A stretch of 64,000 bases of DNA. Origin: Siphonodentalium dalli. Taxonomy: Eukaryota; Mollusca; Scaphopoda; Gadilida; Siphonodentaliidae. A program made the position numbers and the translations under genes. The DNA is taken from assembly GCA_032622095.1 (NCBI GenBank), contig CP136061.1:21890991-21954990 (forward strand). Direction: 5' to 3'. The notes below the pieces were generated by a model. It was given only the letters and a program-made list of their open reading frames with translations, searched no databases and had not been told where the DNA came from. Numbering within the stretch: the first letter of the stretch is position 1; each line of letters begins with the position of its first letter. Shown here in pieces: positions 34,650-47,417 of this stretch.

Positions 34650-37600
34650 AGTGCAATGATAGTGTGTATGAGATGTCATACAGCAGGTTTTATAGTTGAT
34701 ATATGTTGGCTTACAATGACAGTGTGTATGAGATGTCATACAGCAGGTTTTATAGTTGATATGTGTTGGGTTACAATGATAGTGTGTATGAGATGTCATA
34801 CAGCAGGTTTTATAGTTGATATATGTTGGGTTACAATGATAGTGTGTATGAGATGTCTTACAGCAGGTTTTATAGTTGATATGTGTTGGGTTACAATGAT
34901 AGTGTGTATGAGATGTCTTTCAGCAGGTTTTATAGTTGATATATGTTGGCTTACAATGACAGTGTGTATGAGATGTCATACAGCAGGTTTTATAGTTGAT
35001 ATATGTTGGGTTACAATGATAGTGTGTATGAGATGTCATACAGCAGGTTTTATAGTTGATATATGTTGGCTTACAATGACAGTGTGTATGAGATGTCATA
35101 CAGCAGGTGTTATAGTTGATATATGTTGGGTTACAATGATAGTGTGTATGAGATGTCATACAGCAGGTTTTATAGTTGATATATGTTGGGTTACAATGAT
35201 AGTGTGTATGAGATGTCATACAGCAGGTTTTATAGCAATGATAGTGTGTATGAGATGTCATACAGCAGGTTTTATAGTTGATATATGTTGGCATACAATA
35301 ATAGTGTGTATGAGATGTCATACAGCAGGTTTTATAGTTGATATATGTTGGGTTACAATGATAGTGTGTATGAGATGTCTTACAGCAGGTTTTATAGTTG
35401 ATATATGTTGGGTTACAATGATAGTGTGTATGAGATGTCACACAGGTTTTATAGTTGATATATGTTGGGTTACAATGACAGTGTGTATGAGATGTCATAC
35501 AGCAGGTTTTATAGTTGATATATGTTGGGTTACAATGATAGTGTGTATGAGATGTCATACAGCAGGTTTTATAGTTGATATATGTTGGCTTACAATGACA
35601 GTGTGTATGAGATGTCATACAGCAGGTTTTATAGTTGATATATGTTGGGTTACAATGACAGTGTGTATGAGATGTCATACAGCAGGTTTTATAGTTGATA
35701 TGTGTTGGGTTACAATGATAGTGTGTATGAGATGTCATACAGCAGGTTTTATAGTTGATATATGTTGGGTTACAATGATAGTATGAGATGTCATACAGCA
35801 GGTTTTATAGTTGATATATGTTGGGTTACAATGATAGTGTGTATGAGATGTCATACAGCAGGTTTTATAGTTGATATATGTTGGGTTACAATGACAGTGT
35901 GTATGAGATGTCATACAGCAGGTTTTATAGTTGATATATGTTGGGTTACAATGATAGTGTGTATGAGATGTCTTTCAGCAGGTTTTATAGTTGATATATG
36001 TTGGGTTACAATGACAGTGTGTATGAGATGTCATACAGCAGGTTTTATAGTTGATATATGTTGGGTTACAATGATAGTGTGTATGAGATGTCTTTCAGCA
36101 GGTTTTATAGTTGATATATGTTGGGTTACAATGACAGTGTGTATGAGATGTCATACAGCAGGTTTTATAGTTGATATATGTTGGGTTACAATGATAGTGT
36201 GTATGAGATGTCATACAGCAGTTTTATAGTTGATATATGTTGGGTTACAATGATAGTGTGTATGAGATGTCATAAGGCAGGTTTTATAGTTGATATATGT
36301 TGGGTTACAATGACAGTGTGTATGAGATGTCATACAGCAGGTTTTATAGTTGATATATGTTGGGTTACAATGATAGTGTGTATGAGATGTCATACAGCAG
36401 GTTTTATAGTTGATATATGTTGGGTTACAATGATAGTGTGTATGAGATGTCATAAGGCAGGTTTTATAGTTGATATATGTTGGGTTACAATGACAGTGTG
36501 TATGAGATGTCATACAGCAGGTTTTATAGTTGATATATGTTGGGTTACAATGACAGTGTGTATGAGATGTCATACAGCAGGTTTTATAGTTGATATATGT
36601 TGGGTTACAATGATAGTGTGTATGAGATGTCATACAGCAGGTTTTATAGTTGATATATGTTGGGTTACAATGATAGTGTGTATGAGATGTCATACAGCAG
36701 GTTTTATAGTTGATATATGTTGGGTTACAATGACAGTGTGTATGAGATGTCATACAGCAGGTTTTATAGTTGATATATGTGGGTTACAATGACAGTGTGT
36801 ATGAGATGTCATACAGCAGGTTTTATAGTTGATATATGTTGGGTTACAATGACAGTGTGTATGAGATGTCATACAGCAGGTTATATAGTTGATATATGTT
36901 GGGTTACAATGATAGTGTGTATGAGATGTCATACAGCAGGTTTTATAGCAATGATAGTATGAGATGTCATACAGCAGTTTTATAGTTGATATATGTTGGG
37001 TTACAATGATAGTGTGTATGAGATGTCATACAGCAGGTTTTATAGTTGATATATGTTGGGTTACAATGATAGTGTGTATGAGATGTCTTTCAGCAGGTTT
37101 TATAGTTGATATATGTTGGGTTACAATGACAGTGTGTATGAGATGTCATACAGCAGGTTTTATAGTTGATATATGTTGGGTTACAATGACAGTGTGTATG
37201 AGATGTCATACAGCAGGTTTTATAGTTGATATATGTTGGGTTACAATGATAGTGTGTATGAGATGTCATACAGCAGGTTTTATAGTTGATATATGTTGGG
37301 TTACAATGATAGTGTGTATGAGATGTCATACAGCAGGTTTTATGGTTGATATATGTTGGGTTACAATGATAGTGTGTATGAGATGTCATACAGCAGGTTT
37401 TATAGTTGATATATGTTGGGTTACAATGATAGTGTGTATGAGATGTCATACAGCAGGTTTTATAGTTGATATATGTTGGGTTACAATGATAGTGTGTATG
37501 AGATGTCATACAGCAGGTTTTATAGTTGATATATGTTGGGTTACAATGATAGTGTGTATGAGATGTCTTTCAGCAGGTTTTATAGTTGATATATGTTGGG

Positions 37601-40600
37601 TTACAATGACAGTGTGTATGAGATGTCATACAGCAGGTTTTATAGTTGATATATGTGGGTTACAATGACAGTGTGTATGAGATGTCATACAGCAGGTTTT
37701 ATAGTTGATATATGTTGGGTTACAATGACAGTGTGTATGAGATGTCATACAGCAGGTTATATAGTTGATATATGTTGGGTTACAATGATAGTGTGTATGA
37801 GATGTCATACAGCAGGTTTTATAGCAATGATAGTATGAGATGTCATACAGCAGTTTTATAGTTGATATATGTTGGGTTACAATGATAGTGTGTATGAGAT
37901 GTCATACAGCAGGTTTTATAGTTGATATATGTTGGGTTACAATGATAGTGTGTATGAGATGTCTTTCAGCAGGTTTTATAGTTGATATATGTTGGGTTAC
38001 AATGACAGTGTGTATGAGATGTCATACAGCAGGTTTTATAGTTGATATATGTTGGGTTACAATGACAGTGTGTATGAGATGTCATACAGCAGGTTTTATA
38101 GTTGATATATGTTGGGTTACAATGATAGTGTGTATGAGATGTCATACAGCAGGTTTTATAGTTGATATATGTTGGGTTACAATGATAGTGTGTATGAGAT
38201 GTCATACAGCAGGTTTTATGGTTGATATATGTTGGGTTACAATGATAGTGTGTATGAGATGTCATACAGCAGGTTTTATAGTTGATATATGTTGGGTTAC
38301 AATGATAGTGTGTATGAGATGTCATACAGCAGGTTTTATAGTTGATATATGTTGGCTTACAATGACAGTGTGTATGAGATGTCATACAGCAGGTTTTATA
38401 GTTGATATATGTGGGGTTACAATTATAGTGTGTATGAGATGTCTTTCCGCAGGTTTTATAGTTGATATATGTTGGGTTACAATGACAGTGTGTATGAGAT
38501 GTCATACAGCAGGTTTTATAGTTGATATATGTTGGGTTACAATGACAGTGTGTATGAGATGTCTTACAGCAGGTTTTATAGTTGATATATGTTGGCTTAC
38601 AATGACAGTGTGTATGAGATGTCTTACAGCAGGTTTTATAGTTGATATATGTTGGGTTACAATGATAGTATGAGATGTCATACAGCAGGTTTTATAGTTG
38701 ATATATGTTGGGTTACAATGATAGTGTGTATGAGATGTCATACAGCAGGTTTTATAGTTGATATATGTTGGGTTACAATGACAGTGTGTATGAGATGTCA
38801 TACAGCAGGTTTTATAGTTGATATATGTTGGGTTACAATGATAGTGTGTATGAGATGTCTTTCAGCAGGTTTTATAGTTGATATATGTTGGGTTACAATG
38901 ACAGTGTGTATGAGATGTCATACAGCAGGTTTTATAGTTGATATATGTTGGGTTACAATGATAGTGTGTATGAGATGTCTTTCAGCAGGTTTTATAGTTG
39001 ATATATGTTGGGTTACAATGACAGTGTGTATGAGATGTCATACAGCAGGTTTTATAGTTGATATATGTTGGGTTACAATGATAGTGTGTATGAGATGTCA
39101 TACAGCAGTTTTATAGTTGATATATGTTGGGTTACAATGATAGTGTGTATGAGATGTCATAAGGCAGGTTTTATAGTTGATATATGTTGGGTTACAATGA
39201 CAGTGTGTATGAGATGTCATACAGCAGGTTTTATAGTTGATATATGTTGGGTTACAATGATAGTGTGTATGAGATGTCATACAGCAGGTTTTATAGTTGA
39301 TATATGTTGGGTTACAATGATAGTGTGTATGAGATGTCATAAGGCAGGTTTTATAGTTGATATATGTTGGGTTACAATGACAGTGTGTATGAGATGTCAT
39401 ACAGCAGGTTTTATAGTTGATATATGTTGGGTTACAATGACAGTGTGTATGAGATGTCATACAGCAGGTTTTATAGTTGATATATGTTGGGTTACAATGA
39501 TAGTGTGTATGAGATGTCATACAGCAGGTTTTATAGTTGATATATGTTGGGTTACAATGATAGTGTGTATGAGATGTCATACAGCAGGTTTTATAGTTGA
39601 TATATGTTGGGTTACAATGACAGTGTGTATGAGATGTCATACAGCAGGTTTTATAGTTGATATATGTGGGTTACAATGACAGTGTGTATGAGATGTCATA
39701 CAGCAGGTTTTATAGTTGATATATGTTGGGTTACAATGACAGTGTGTATGAGATGTCATACAGCAGGTTATATAGTTGATATATGTTGGGTTACAATGAT
39801 AGTGTGTATGAGATGTCATACAGCAGGTTTTATAGCAATGATAGTATGAGATGTCATACAGCAGTTTTATAGTTGATATATGTTGGGTTACAATGATAGT
39901 GTGTATGAGATGTCATACAGCAGGTTTTATAGTTGATATATGTTGGGTTACAATGATAGTGTGTATGAGATGTCTTTCAGCAGGTTTTATAGTTGATATA
40001 TGTTGGGTTACAATGACAGTGTGTATGAGATGTCATACAGCAGGTTTTATAGTTGATATATGTTGGGTTACAATGACAGTGTGTATGAGATGTCATACAG
40101 CAGGTTTTATAGTTGATATATGTTGGGTTACAATGATAGTGTGTATGAGATGTCATACAGCAGGTTTTATAGTTGATATATGTTGGGTTACAATGATAGT
40201 GTGTATGAGATGTCATACAGCAGGTTTTATGGTTGATATATGTTGGGTTACAATGATAGTGTGTATGAGATGTCATACAGCAGGTTTTATAGTTGATATA
40301 TGTTGGGTTACAATGATAGTGTGTATGAGATGTCATACAGCAGGTTTTATAGTTGATATATGTTGGCTTACAATGACAGTGTGTATGAGATGTCATACAG
40401 CAGGTTTTATAGTTGATATATGTTGGGTTACAATTATAGTGTGTATGAGATGTCTTTCCGCAGGTTTTATAGTTGATATGTTGGGTTACAATGACAGTGT
40501 GTATGAGATGTCATACAGCAGGTTTTATAGTTGATATATGTTGGGTTACAATGACAGTGTGTATGAGATGTCTTACAGCAGGTTTTATAGTTGATATATG

Positions 40601-41659
40601 TTGGCTTACAATGACAGTGTGTATGAGATGTCTTACAGCAGGTTTTATAGTTGATATATGTTGGGTTACAATGACAGTGTGTATGAGATGTCATACAGGT
40701 TTTATAGTTGATATATGTTGGGTTACAATGATAGTGTGTATGAGATGTCTTACAGCAGGTTTTATGGTTGATATATGTTGGGTTACAATGACAGTGTGTA
40801 TGAGATGTCTTACAGCAGGTTTTATAGTTGATATATGTTGGGTTACAATGACAGTGTGTATGAGATGTCTTACAGCAGGTTTTATAGTTGATATATGTTG
40901 GCTTACAATGACAGTGTGTATGAGATGTCTTACAGCAGGTTTTATAGTTGATATATGTTGGGTTACAATGACAGTGTGTATGAGATGTCACACAGGTTTT
41001 ATAGTTGATATATGTTGGGTTACAATGACAGTGTGTATGAGATGTCATACAGCAGGTTTTATAGTTGATATATGTTGGGTTACAATGACAGTGTGTATGA
41101 GATGTCTTACAGCAGGTTTTATAGTTGATATATGTTGGGTTACAATGATAGTGTGTATGAGATGTCATACAGCAGGTTTTATAGTTGATATATGTTGGGT
41201 TACAATGACAGTGTGTATGAGATGTCTTACAGCAGGTTTTATGGTTGATATATGTTGGCTTACAATGACAGTGTGTATGAGATGTCTTTCAGCAGGTTTT
41301 ATAGTTGATATATGTTGGGTTACAATGATAGTGTGTATGAGATGTCTTACAGCAGGTTTTATAGTTGATATATGTTGGCTTACAATGACAGTGTGTATGA
41401 GATGTCATACAGCAGGTTTTATAGTTGATATATGTTGGGTTACAATGACAGTGTGTATGAGATGTCTTACAGCAGGTTTTATAGTTGATATATGTTGGGT
41501 TACAATGATAGTATGTATGAGATGTCATACAGCAGGTTTTATAGTTGATATATGTTGGGTTACAATGATAGTGTGTATCAGATGTCATACAGCATGTTTT
41601 ATAACAATGATAGTGTGCATGAGATGTCATACAGGTTTTATAGTTGATATATGTTGGGT
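34650..41659. repeat. 60-bp satellite, about 117 copies
   Basis: The unit contains GATATATGTTGGGTTACAAT and GTGTGTATGAGATGTCATAC, with few variants (ACAATGA-T or -C; TCATAC, TCTTAC, TCTTTC). Because 60 is a multiple of three and the unit lacks stops in one frame of each strand, long frames arise on both strands (up to 430 codons plus, 272 minus); these are not genes. Larger blocks are duplicated with offsets of 2887 and 876 bp. The array starts about 80 bp from SLC37A3 exon 34481-34567 and runs into the assembly gap, so its true length is unknown. Confidence 0.97.
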
Positions 41660-41759
41660 NNNNNNNNNNNNNNNNNNNNNNNNNNNNNNNNNNNNNNNNN
41701 NNNNNNNNNNNNNNNNNNNNNNNNNNNNNNNNNNNNNNNNNNNNNNNNNNNNNNNNNNN
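41660..41759. other. Assembly gap of 100 N
   Basis: One hundred N directly after the satellite. A round number like this usually marks a gap of unknown size. Confidence 0.99.
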
Positions 41760-41762
41760 GAG

Positions 41763-42270
41763 TAGAGCTGGGACGGTTATGGGTTTTTCGTGACCGGTTA
41801 TGAACGGCAAAAAACCGCGATTAACCGGTTAACCACATATTATAGGTACTATTATGGGTGGGTAAGCCCAGTATGCCCGGCGATGATTGTGATGCTCACT
41901 GACATGGTAAGTTTGAGAACGGCTCCTGCCCATTATACAAAGAAGTTGTCACCCATGACACACATAATCACATATCTAATTAAGTACACATCTTCAATTT
42001 ATTACTGAATAAAATAAATATACAATGTCATTCCCCTGTGAGGCTGTGTTGTGTTCATTTATTGTCCTTGTAAAATTACTCCATCGCCATCGGGATATGT
42101 GATCGGGCGGGAAGCTGAACACACCGACACGGAAGTGACGACTAGAACGGTTTAATATACATTCCGGAATATTTTATTGATTATTCCGCAATTTCCGGTA
42201 GCTGGGTGGGCGAACAATTATTATTTATTCTTAATGAAATACTTACATATACGTTGGTATGTGATGTTGT

Positions 42271-42335
<65 letters not shown>

Positions 42336-42690
42336 CGAATGGATTGAAGGGCCGGGAGTCTCAAGAATAACTAGTCGTTGATAACAAAAACAATTATCTT
42401 GACAATGTTGTAAGATCACAAGTGTGCTGACCCTTTGATGTTTCGTTTTGACGTCGGCAGGCTGTTAAATGTAGCCTTCAAAGAGCCGACACACCGCGTT
42501 TGATGTTGTTCCGTCAATCTCGGATTCATTTTAATTGACGGAGACAGATTAACCCTCTTATAGCCAGTTATAGCTGACCATCACAGTGATCATACACTAT
42601 AATAGTGATGTTACGGTTAACCGACCACGGCAAATCCGTGACCGGTCACGGCCATAGTTGGTGGTTAACCGCATAACCGTCCCAGCTCTA
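41763..42690. mobile_element. MITE with TAGAGCTGGGACGGTTATG ends and a 63-G run
   Basis: Inverted ends TAGAGCTGGGACGGTTATG and CATAACCGTCCCAGCTCTA; subterminal ACCGGTTAACC motifs occur on both sides. The ends resemble hAT-type MITEs, but the left flank is the gap, so the target duplication cannot be read. 42273-42335 is an uninterrupted run of 63 G. Confidence 0.85.
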
Positions 42691-43490
42691 CTAATGAGCA
42701 CAATGTATTGAATACCAGCACAGTTCTCGGCGATGTTATGGTTATAATAATTGTGAGTTCATTAGAACGAATGTAGCGATTAATTTCAGTTTTATGAATA
42801 GCCAAATATACAAACAATATAAAAGTAGGAATGAACGATGGACCGCCGAAATAAAATGTTATGGAAACTATAAGTTTCATCAAACTTCCAGAGAGTGGTT
42901 AACAATCACAAACGTGTGGCCCAACCCCCAATTGCAGTACTCAGAACAAGCTAAGTATTTGATAATAGTCAGTTTCATAATTTCATTCAGCATTCACCAC
43001 ACGATATGCGATAGCTTTTACTAGTAACTTCTAAGTATACATGTACATTTGTACTTATGCAAACAAAGTACACTCACAATTACATTGCGGAGAACATCGC
43101 TGATTAAAATGACGTATATATTTGTTCCCTGGTTTTAGAGAGAATGTCAATCAACTTCCCATTGGTCCAATCAGATTCAAGGGCGAGTGCATTCAGTTCA
43201 TTGAACACGGTGACAGTCGGCACATTTCAAAGACATAGTGTCACCTTTCATGTATAAATATACAACGACGTCGCAATGTGTTCAAATCTGCAGTGCCGCC
43301 AATTTGAAGAATATACAACGACCCGACAAGAAAACATGTTGCATCATCAAATGAACTGCCGACTGTTTGCAACATATATTAGTAGTACTCATGTTATTGG
43401 AATCTCTTTGATATGCGTTCAAAGGATGTTAACACCTTGGATGTAGATTAAACTGTGTAAAACAAACACGGTATTCAATAATACCGGCAT
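42691..43490. other. Nothing recognised
   Basis: AT-rich unique-looking sequence. I searched it for minus-strand SLC37A3 exons and found none I could support. Confidence 0.45.
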
Positions 43491-43605
43491 TTTCTGACGT
43501 CCGAAATAAATAACGCAGATTAATCGATGATGGAAATGGTAATCGATTATCGGCTTTATCAACGGTTAATCGATTAATTTATAAGATTAATCGTGGCACC
43601 CCTAA
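43490..43605. mobile_element. One end of a hAT-like element
   Basis: Repeated AATCGATTA motifs and the terminus GATTAATCGTGGCACCCCTA, the inverse of a common hAT end type (TAGGGGTGCCACGATTAATC). No matching left end is visible. Confidence 0.6.
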
Positions 43606-43687
43606 TTGTTTGTAAATTTTGTCTGTCTATTTCAAATAAAATATTGTTTAAAATAAGTGATTGTTTCATACAATTTCTCGGTTTTAC

Positions 43688-43766
43688 TAACTGGCTGAAG
43701 ACATCAAATTATCTGACACTAAAACTTTTAGTGTCAGATATAAATCACGGTGGGTGGTCTTCAGCC
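43688..43766. repeat. Hairpin
   Basis: CTGGCTGAAGAC pairs with GTCTTCAGCC, and ATCTGACACTAAAA with TTTTAGTGTCAGAT. Probably a small foldback element or remnant. Confidence 0.7.
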
Positions 43767-43780
43767 AATCAGATGATGGT

Positions 43781-44176
43781 GTACCGCTATACTTAAAGTA
43801 ATTGACCACCAATAACGTGGTGTCACCCCGTTAATACCGCGGTACTATACCGCAGTATCCTCCAATACCGCGGTACTGATACCGCTTGTTAATGCGAACA
43901 AGTATGTGGGAGTAAATACCTCCCCTCAAAGAGTTCCATGAAAATCACCGCGGTATTCAAAAAAATTAATGCGGTGCCCTGCCCGCTAAAAGACCGCGGT
44001 ATTCAAAAAAATTAATGCGGTGCCCGCTAAAAGACTGCGATATCATTATCGCCCAATACCGTAACTCCACCGCCGTGACCATCTCGATACCGCTACCGTT
44101 TATTACCGGTATCACCGCGGTCATGACCGGGGTATCACCCTGTTTTTCTGGTCAATTACTTTGAGAATAGCGGTAC
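43781..44176. mobile_element. MITE with GTACCGCTAT ends and CCGCGG-rich interior
   Basis: The left GTACCGCTATACTTAAAGTA pairs with the right TACTTTGAGAATAGCGGTAC, continuing through AATTGACCA. The interior is a run of TACCGCGGTA-like short palindromes. Confidence 0.85.
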
Positions 44177-44744
44177 ATGATTAATAACAACATCTGTCGT
44201 TTGCCTAACTGGTTGCTCTCTCAATCTAGTAGAGGTAATATATTTAATTATTATATTTTAATTAAGTTGAATATTACATTGACAGTGATTCCCGGGACTG
44301 TGGTTTTAGTGTTATTTATTTGTTTTTTTGCAACAACATTTTTTTATATATCATTTTTGCAAATTTTAAATGCATTCTGGTGATTTAAATTGTTTTTTTT
44401 TCGTTTAAAACATCGTTAACTTTGATCAAATATTGAAATTACATCACATTCTTCTCTTTGCCTCCGTAGTATTTCGCGTAACTTTGGAACGCCTTTTCTT
44501 GTCGGATCTCCGCCGTCCATTTTTTAAGGGAAATAACTCTAGTTTTCTCACCGGAAATTCTATGGATTAGGAAAATGTACTCTTGAAAAACGTACCAGTT
44601 GGTCAGTTAACGCGCACCTGCCAGGAACTTATATTGTGCATCGGTCTAAACAGAATTTATTCTTACCGAATCGTATAAGTACAATATTTTATATGCACAA
44701 TTTAAAAGTAAGATATATGGGAGGCCAAATTCACATTTAATAAT

Positions 44745-44870
44745 TAATTGCACTTAAGCGCAATCAATTGCGTTTAAGTTTTGATTGCGCTTAACGCTAT
44801 TAATTGCGCTTAAGCGGAAATAATTAATCTTAAGCGAAATCAATTGCGCTTAAGCGCAATTCATGGTTAT
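44745..44870. repeat. Palindromic array of GCGCTTAAGCGC type
   Basis: Successive imperfect copies of AATTGCGCTTAAGCGCAATT, which is its own reverse complement. A sister array is at 46125-46240. Confidence 0.9.
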
Positions 44871-45173
44871 ATCTAACTAAACACCCCTGGTGAATGAATA
44901 GGTTTATCCATAACTTAACCTTAACTCCTATTGACATATCACCTCTTGTTTTCATTGATTTGGATGGGTAGGGAGCTAGGCTCAGCTAGCCCAACATCTT
45001 TATCAAAATGGTTGACTCGCAATATTATCACCTTTTGTTTTAGTTGGAGCGACTCGTCACGGTGATAGCATTATATTATCTTCGGTATATATTAGTTGGG
45101 GCTACTCGCAATAGCATTACTTTCTGTATTAGTCGAGGCGACTTTGATTTTCTTCAATTTTCGAGTATACAGG

Positions 45174-45480
45174 CACACCATATGAGGGAAGCAAGCCCTC
45201 GTTGACACCACATTCACACTATATGACCATGGAAATACTATAGATTTGTGCAAGAGATGCTGATTTAATAAATAAAAAACTAGAGCTCGAGGACTGAGAC
45301 AGTGCACCAAAGCTCCAGGAATGAGACACCAATTTTTTGGGACAGGGATGCTGATAATATGAAAATATGTCCCCCCCCCCTGATTTAAGTCAATAAGTAA
45401 ACCATATGAGGTAAGCAAGCCCTCATGCAGTGACATCACATGCATGCTATAGTATATGACCATAGTAATGGCCCAAACAT
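45174..45480. repeat. Direct duplication of about 80 bp, 224 bp apart
   Basis: 45174-45250 and 45398-45480 share ACCATATGAGG-AAGCAAGCC and CTATA-ATATGACCAT. The interval contains two AATGAGACA/GACTGAGACA-like motifs and a C run. Function unknown. Confidence 0.75.
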
Positions 45481-46124
45481 GTGAACAATAATGAAACCTT
45501 ACTCTCACTTTTCTCTCCTCCTCATGCTTGCACTCTACCTTTTACACATGAAATGATTATGAATTCTGCAACTTCTGCCCACATAAATATATAACACATA
45601 TTATTAATATTATGTAATCAGATCACAGACAAAATCTCAAGAAATAACCATTATTCTAGCGGTAAGCGAATTACCGTAAACAATCATCTAAAACTTATCT
45701 AAATTAGAAAAAAAGGGGAATAGGGTGGGTGGGAAAACTTAATTGAAGTGCCATGTCGAAGAATTCGAAATCGAGTGAATGTTTTCGGCGCGAAAAGTAT
45801 TTTATACCCGATATTAGAATTATGGGAAATCCAAGAGAATCATGGGAAGTTCAAAGGTCACTATATAGTTCGTGTAACAGAAGTGTACCGGTATCGTCGG
45901 AGTTATATATAGTCTATAGAGTAAATATTTCCGGTTTAGTAATTACACATTTTGATAACAAAATTGCCCTATCATTGTTGAACACATACTCTCAGTTGAA
46001 TGTTGAGTACTCAGGCTAATTCAAACAGGTTAAAATTAGCCCAATGTGCTCCTCTTGTGTTGCTATGTGATACACCAGGTTATGCCAATAGTTTATGGGT
46101 AGGTTAGATAGTAGTCACAATTAC

Positions 46125-46240
46125 GCTTAAGCGAAATTAATTGCGCTTAAGCGCAATTCATTACACCTAAGCGCAATTAATTGCGCTTAATCGCAATTAA
46201 TTGCGGTTAAGCACAATTAATTACGCTTAAGCGTAAATGC
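46125..46240. repeat. Second palindromic array of GCGCTTAAGCGC type
   Basis: Same self-complementary unit as 44745-44870. Together they bracket about 1.25 kb with no recognised gene. Confidence 0.9.
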
Positions 46241-46626
46241 CCTAGTTGTGGTTAAGCACAATATAAAGATAAGGGTTGACATTATGAGGTTAGTACTGCA
46301 CACATCTTTGCATAAATCCAGGCAAAAACTGCAAGACATTTTCAATATAGAACTTCTATAGATCTATCAAGCAAAACCACTTGAATTTCACATATCATCA
46401 CAGAAGATGATGACATGTCCCAAGCTATAGTTCAGTCTCCTACGCCGGACTTACCGCTGCCCGCACCTAGCTACAGGTAATGTCAAGAAATTTCGCATTT
46501 TTTATTTCAGATTTTTGTAGGCTACAATTAATTCTTCATTATTCTGAGAAACTGAACTGTCCATATTCATTTGATAACGGGCCTCTTTTGTCAACTCATC
46601 TTTATTCTCCATTTCAAGGGGTGCGT

Positions 46627-46833
46627 CGAAATACCAAGCTGAACCAAGCTGGGGGGAAATAAGGCGGACCATGACATTTAAAGCATGTTTTGTGTATGTA
46701 TAATCAAGAAATAAAACAAAATAATGCAACATGGCGTAATTTTATTTGAGTTTTGATGACATATATATAGCGAGCGTAAATCTATAGCAAACAGTGCGGC
46801 GATCGCGAAAACTTCAGCTTGTATGGTATTTCG
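46627..46833. mobile_element. MITE with CGAAATACCAAGCTGAA ends, copy 1
   Basis: The left end CGAAATACCAAGCTGAA and the right TTCAGCTTGTATGGTATTTCG bound 207 bp. An inverted copy is at 49521-49739. Confidence 0.8.
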
Positions 46834-47417
46834 TCATTTACAGATGCTGTTTGGTACATACTACTTCGGCGATATATGTGATAATTGATGTCGGCCCACT
46901 ATGACTGTGCAAACTCCCTTCATCGTCCTTTATCCGGGTTTGGGTCCGGCAGATATGATTTTCGGGAATTAACTGATCGACTTTAAGACGTACCAATCGT
47001 ATCAATGATCATTCCTGTCCGGGACAACGCGCCATTGGAATCAATTATCTGAACACAAAAAAGTATGAATTGAAATTGTTTTCTGACCTGCTATATATAC
47101 CTGCATGCAGCCGTATAATTATAACAACACTATCATGGCCCTAAACTATTCAGATCGATCCAAAATCATTGTGCAGTCTCTTCGTGAATCCATCGCGAAA
47201 GAATCACCGAAAACGATGGAAACTCTATGTTCTATATACTTGGTTCTATATATATACCCCTATAGATAATGTAGATCGATCACCCGCGTGTCGTAAAAAT
47301 TAACTAGTCTTTTATGTGTCACTCACCATCTTAACGTCGAATCAACGACAAAATAAAAATATGGAAGTATAGGGATCTTCAACTGACAGGAGAAATATTC
47401 AACTTTATATATAAAAC

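Noticed and set aside
34608-41765. Very long open frames (up to 430 codons) on both strands
   Set aside because: They are the 60-bp satellite read through; the peptide is a 20-residue period repeated with no start context, and the opposite strand is equally open.
45753-46019. 88-codon plus frame starting MSKNSKSS
   Set aside because: No recognised family, no splice context and no conservation evidence; compatible with chance.
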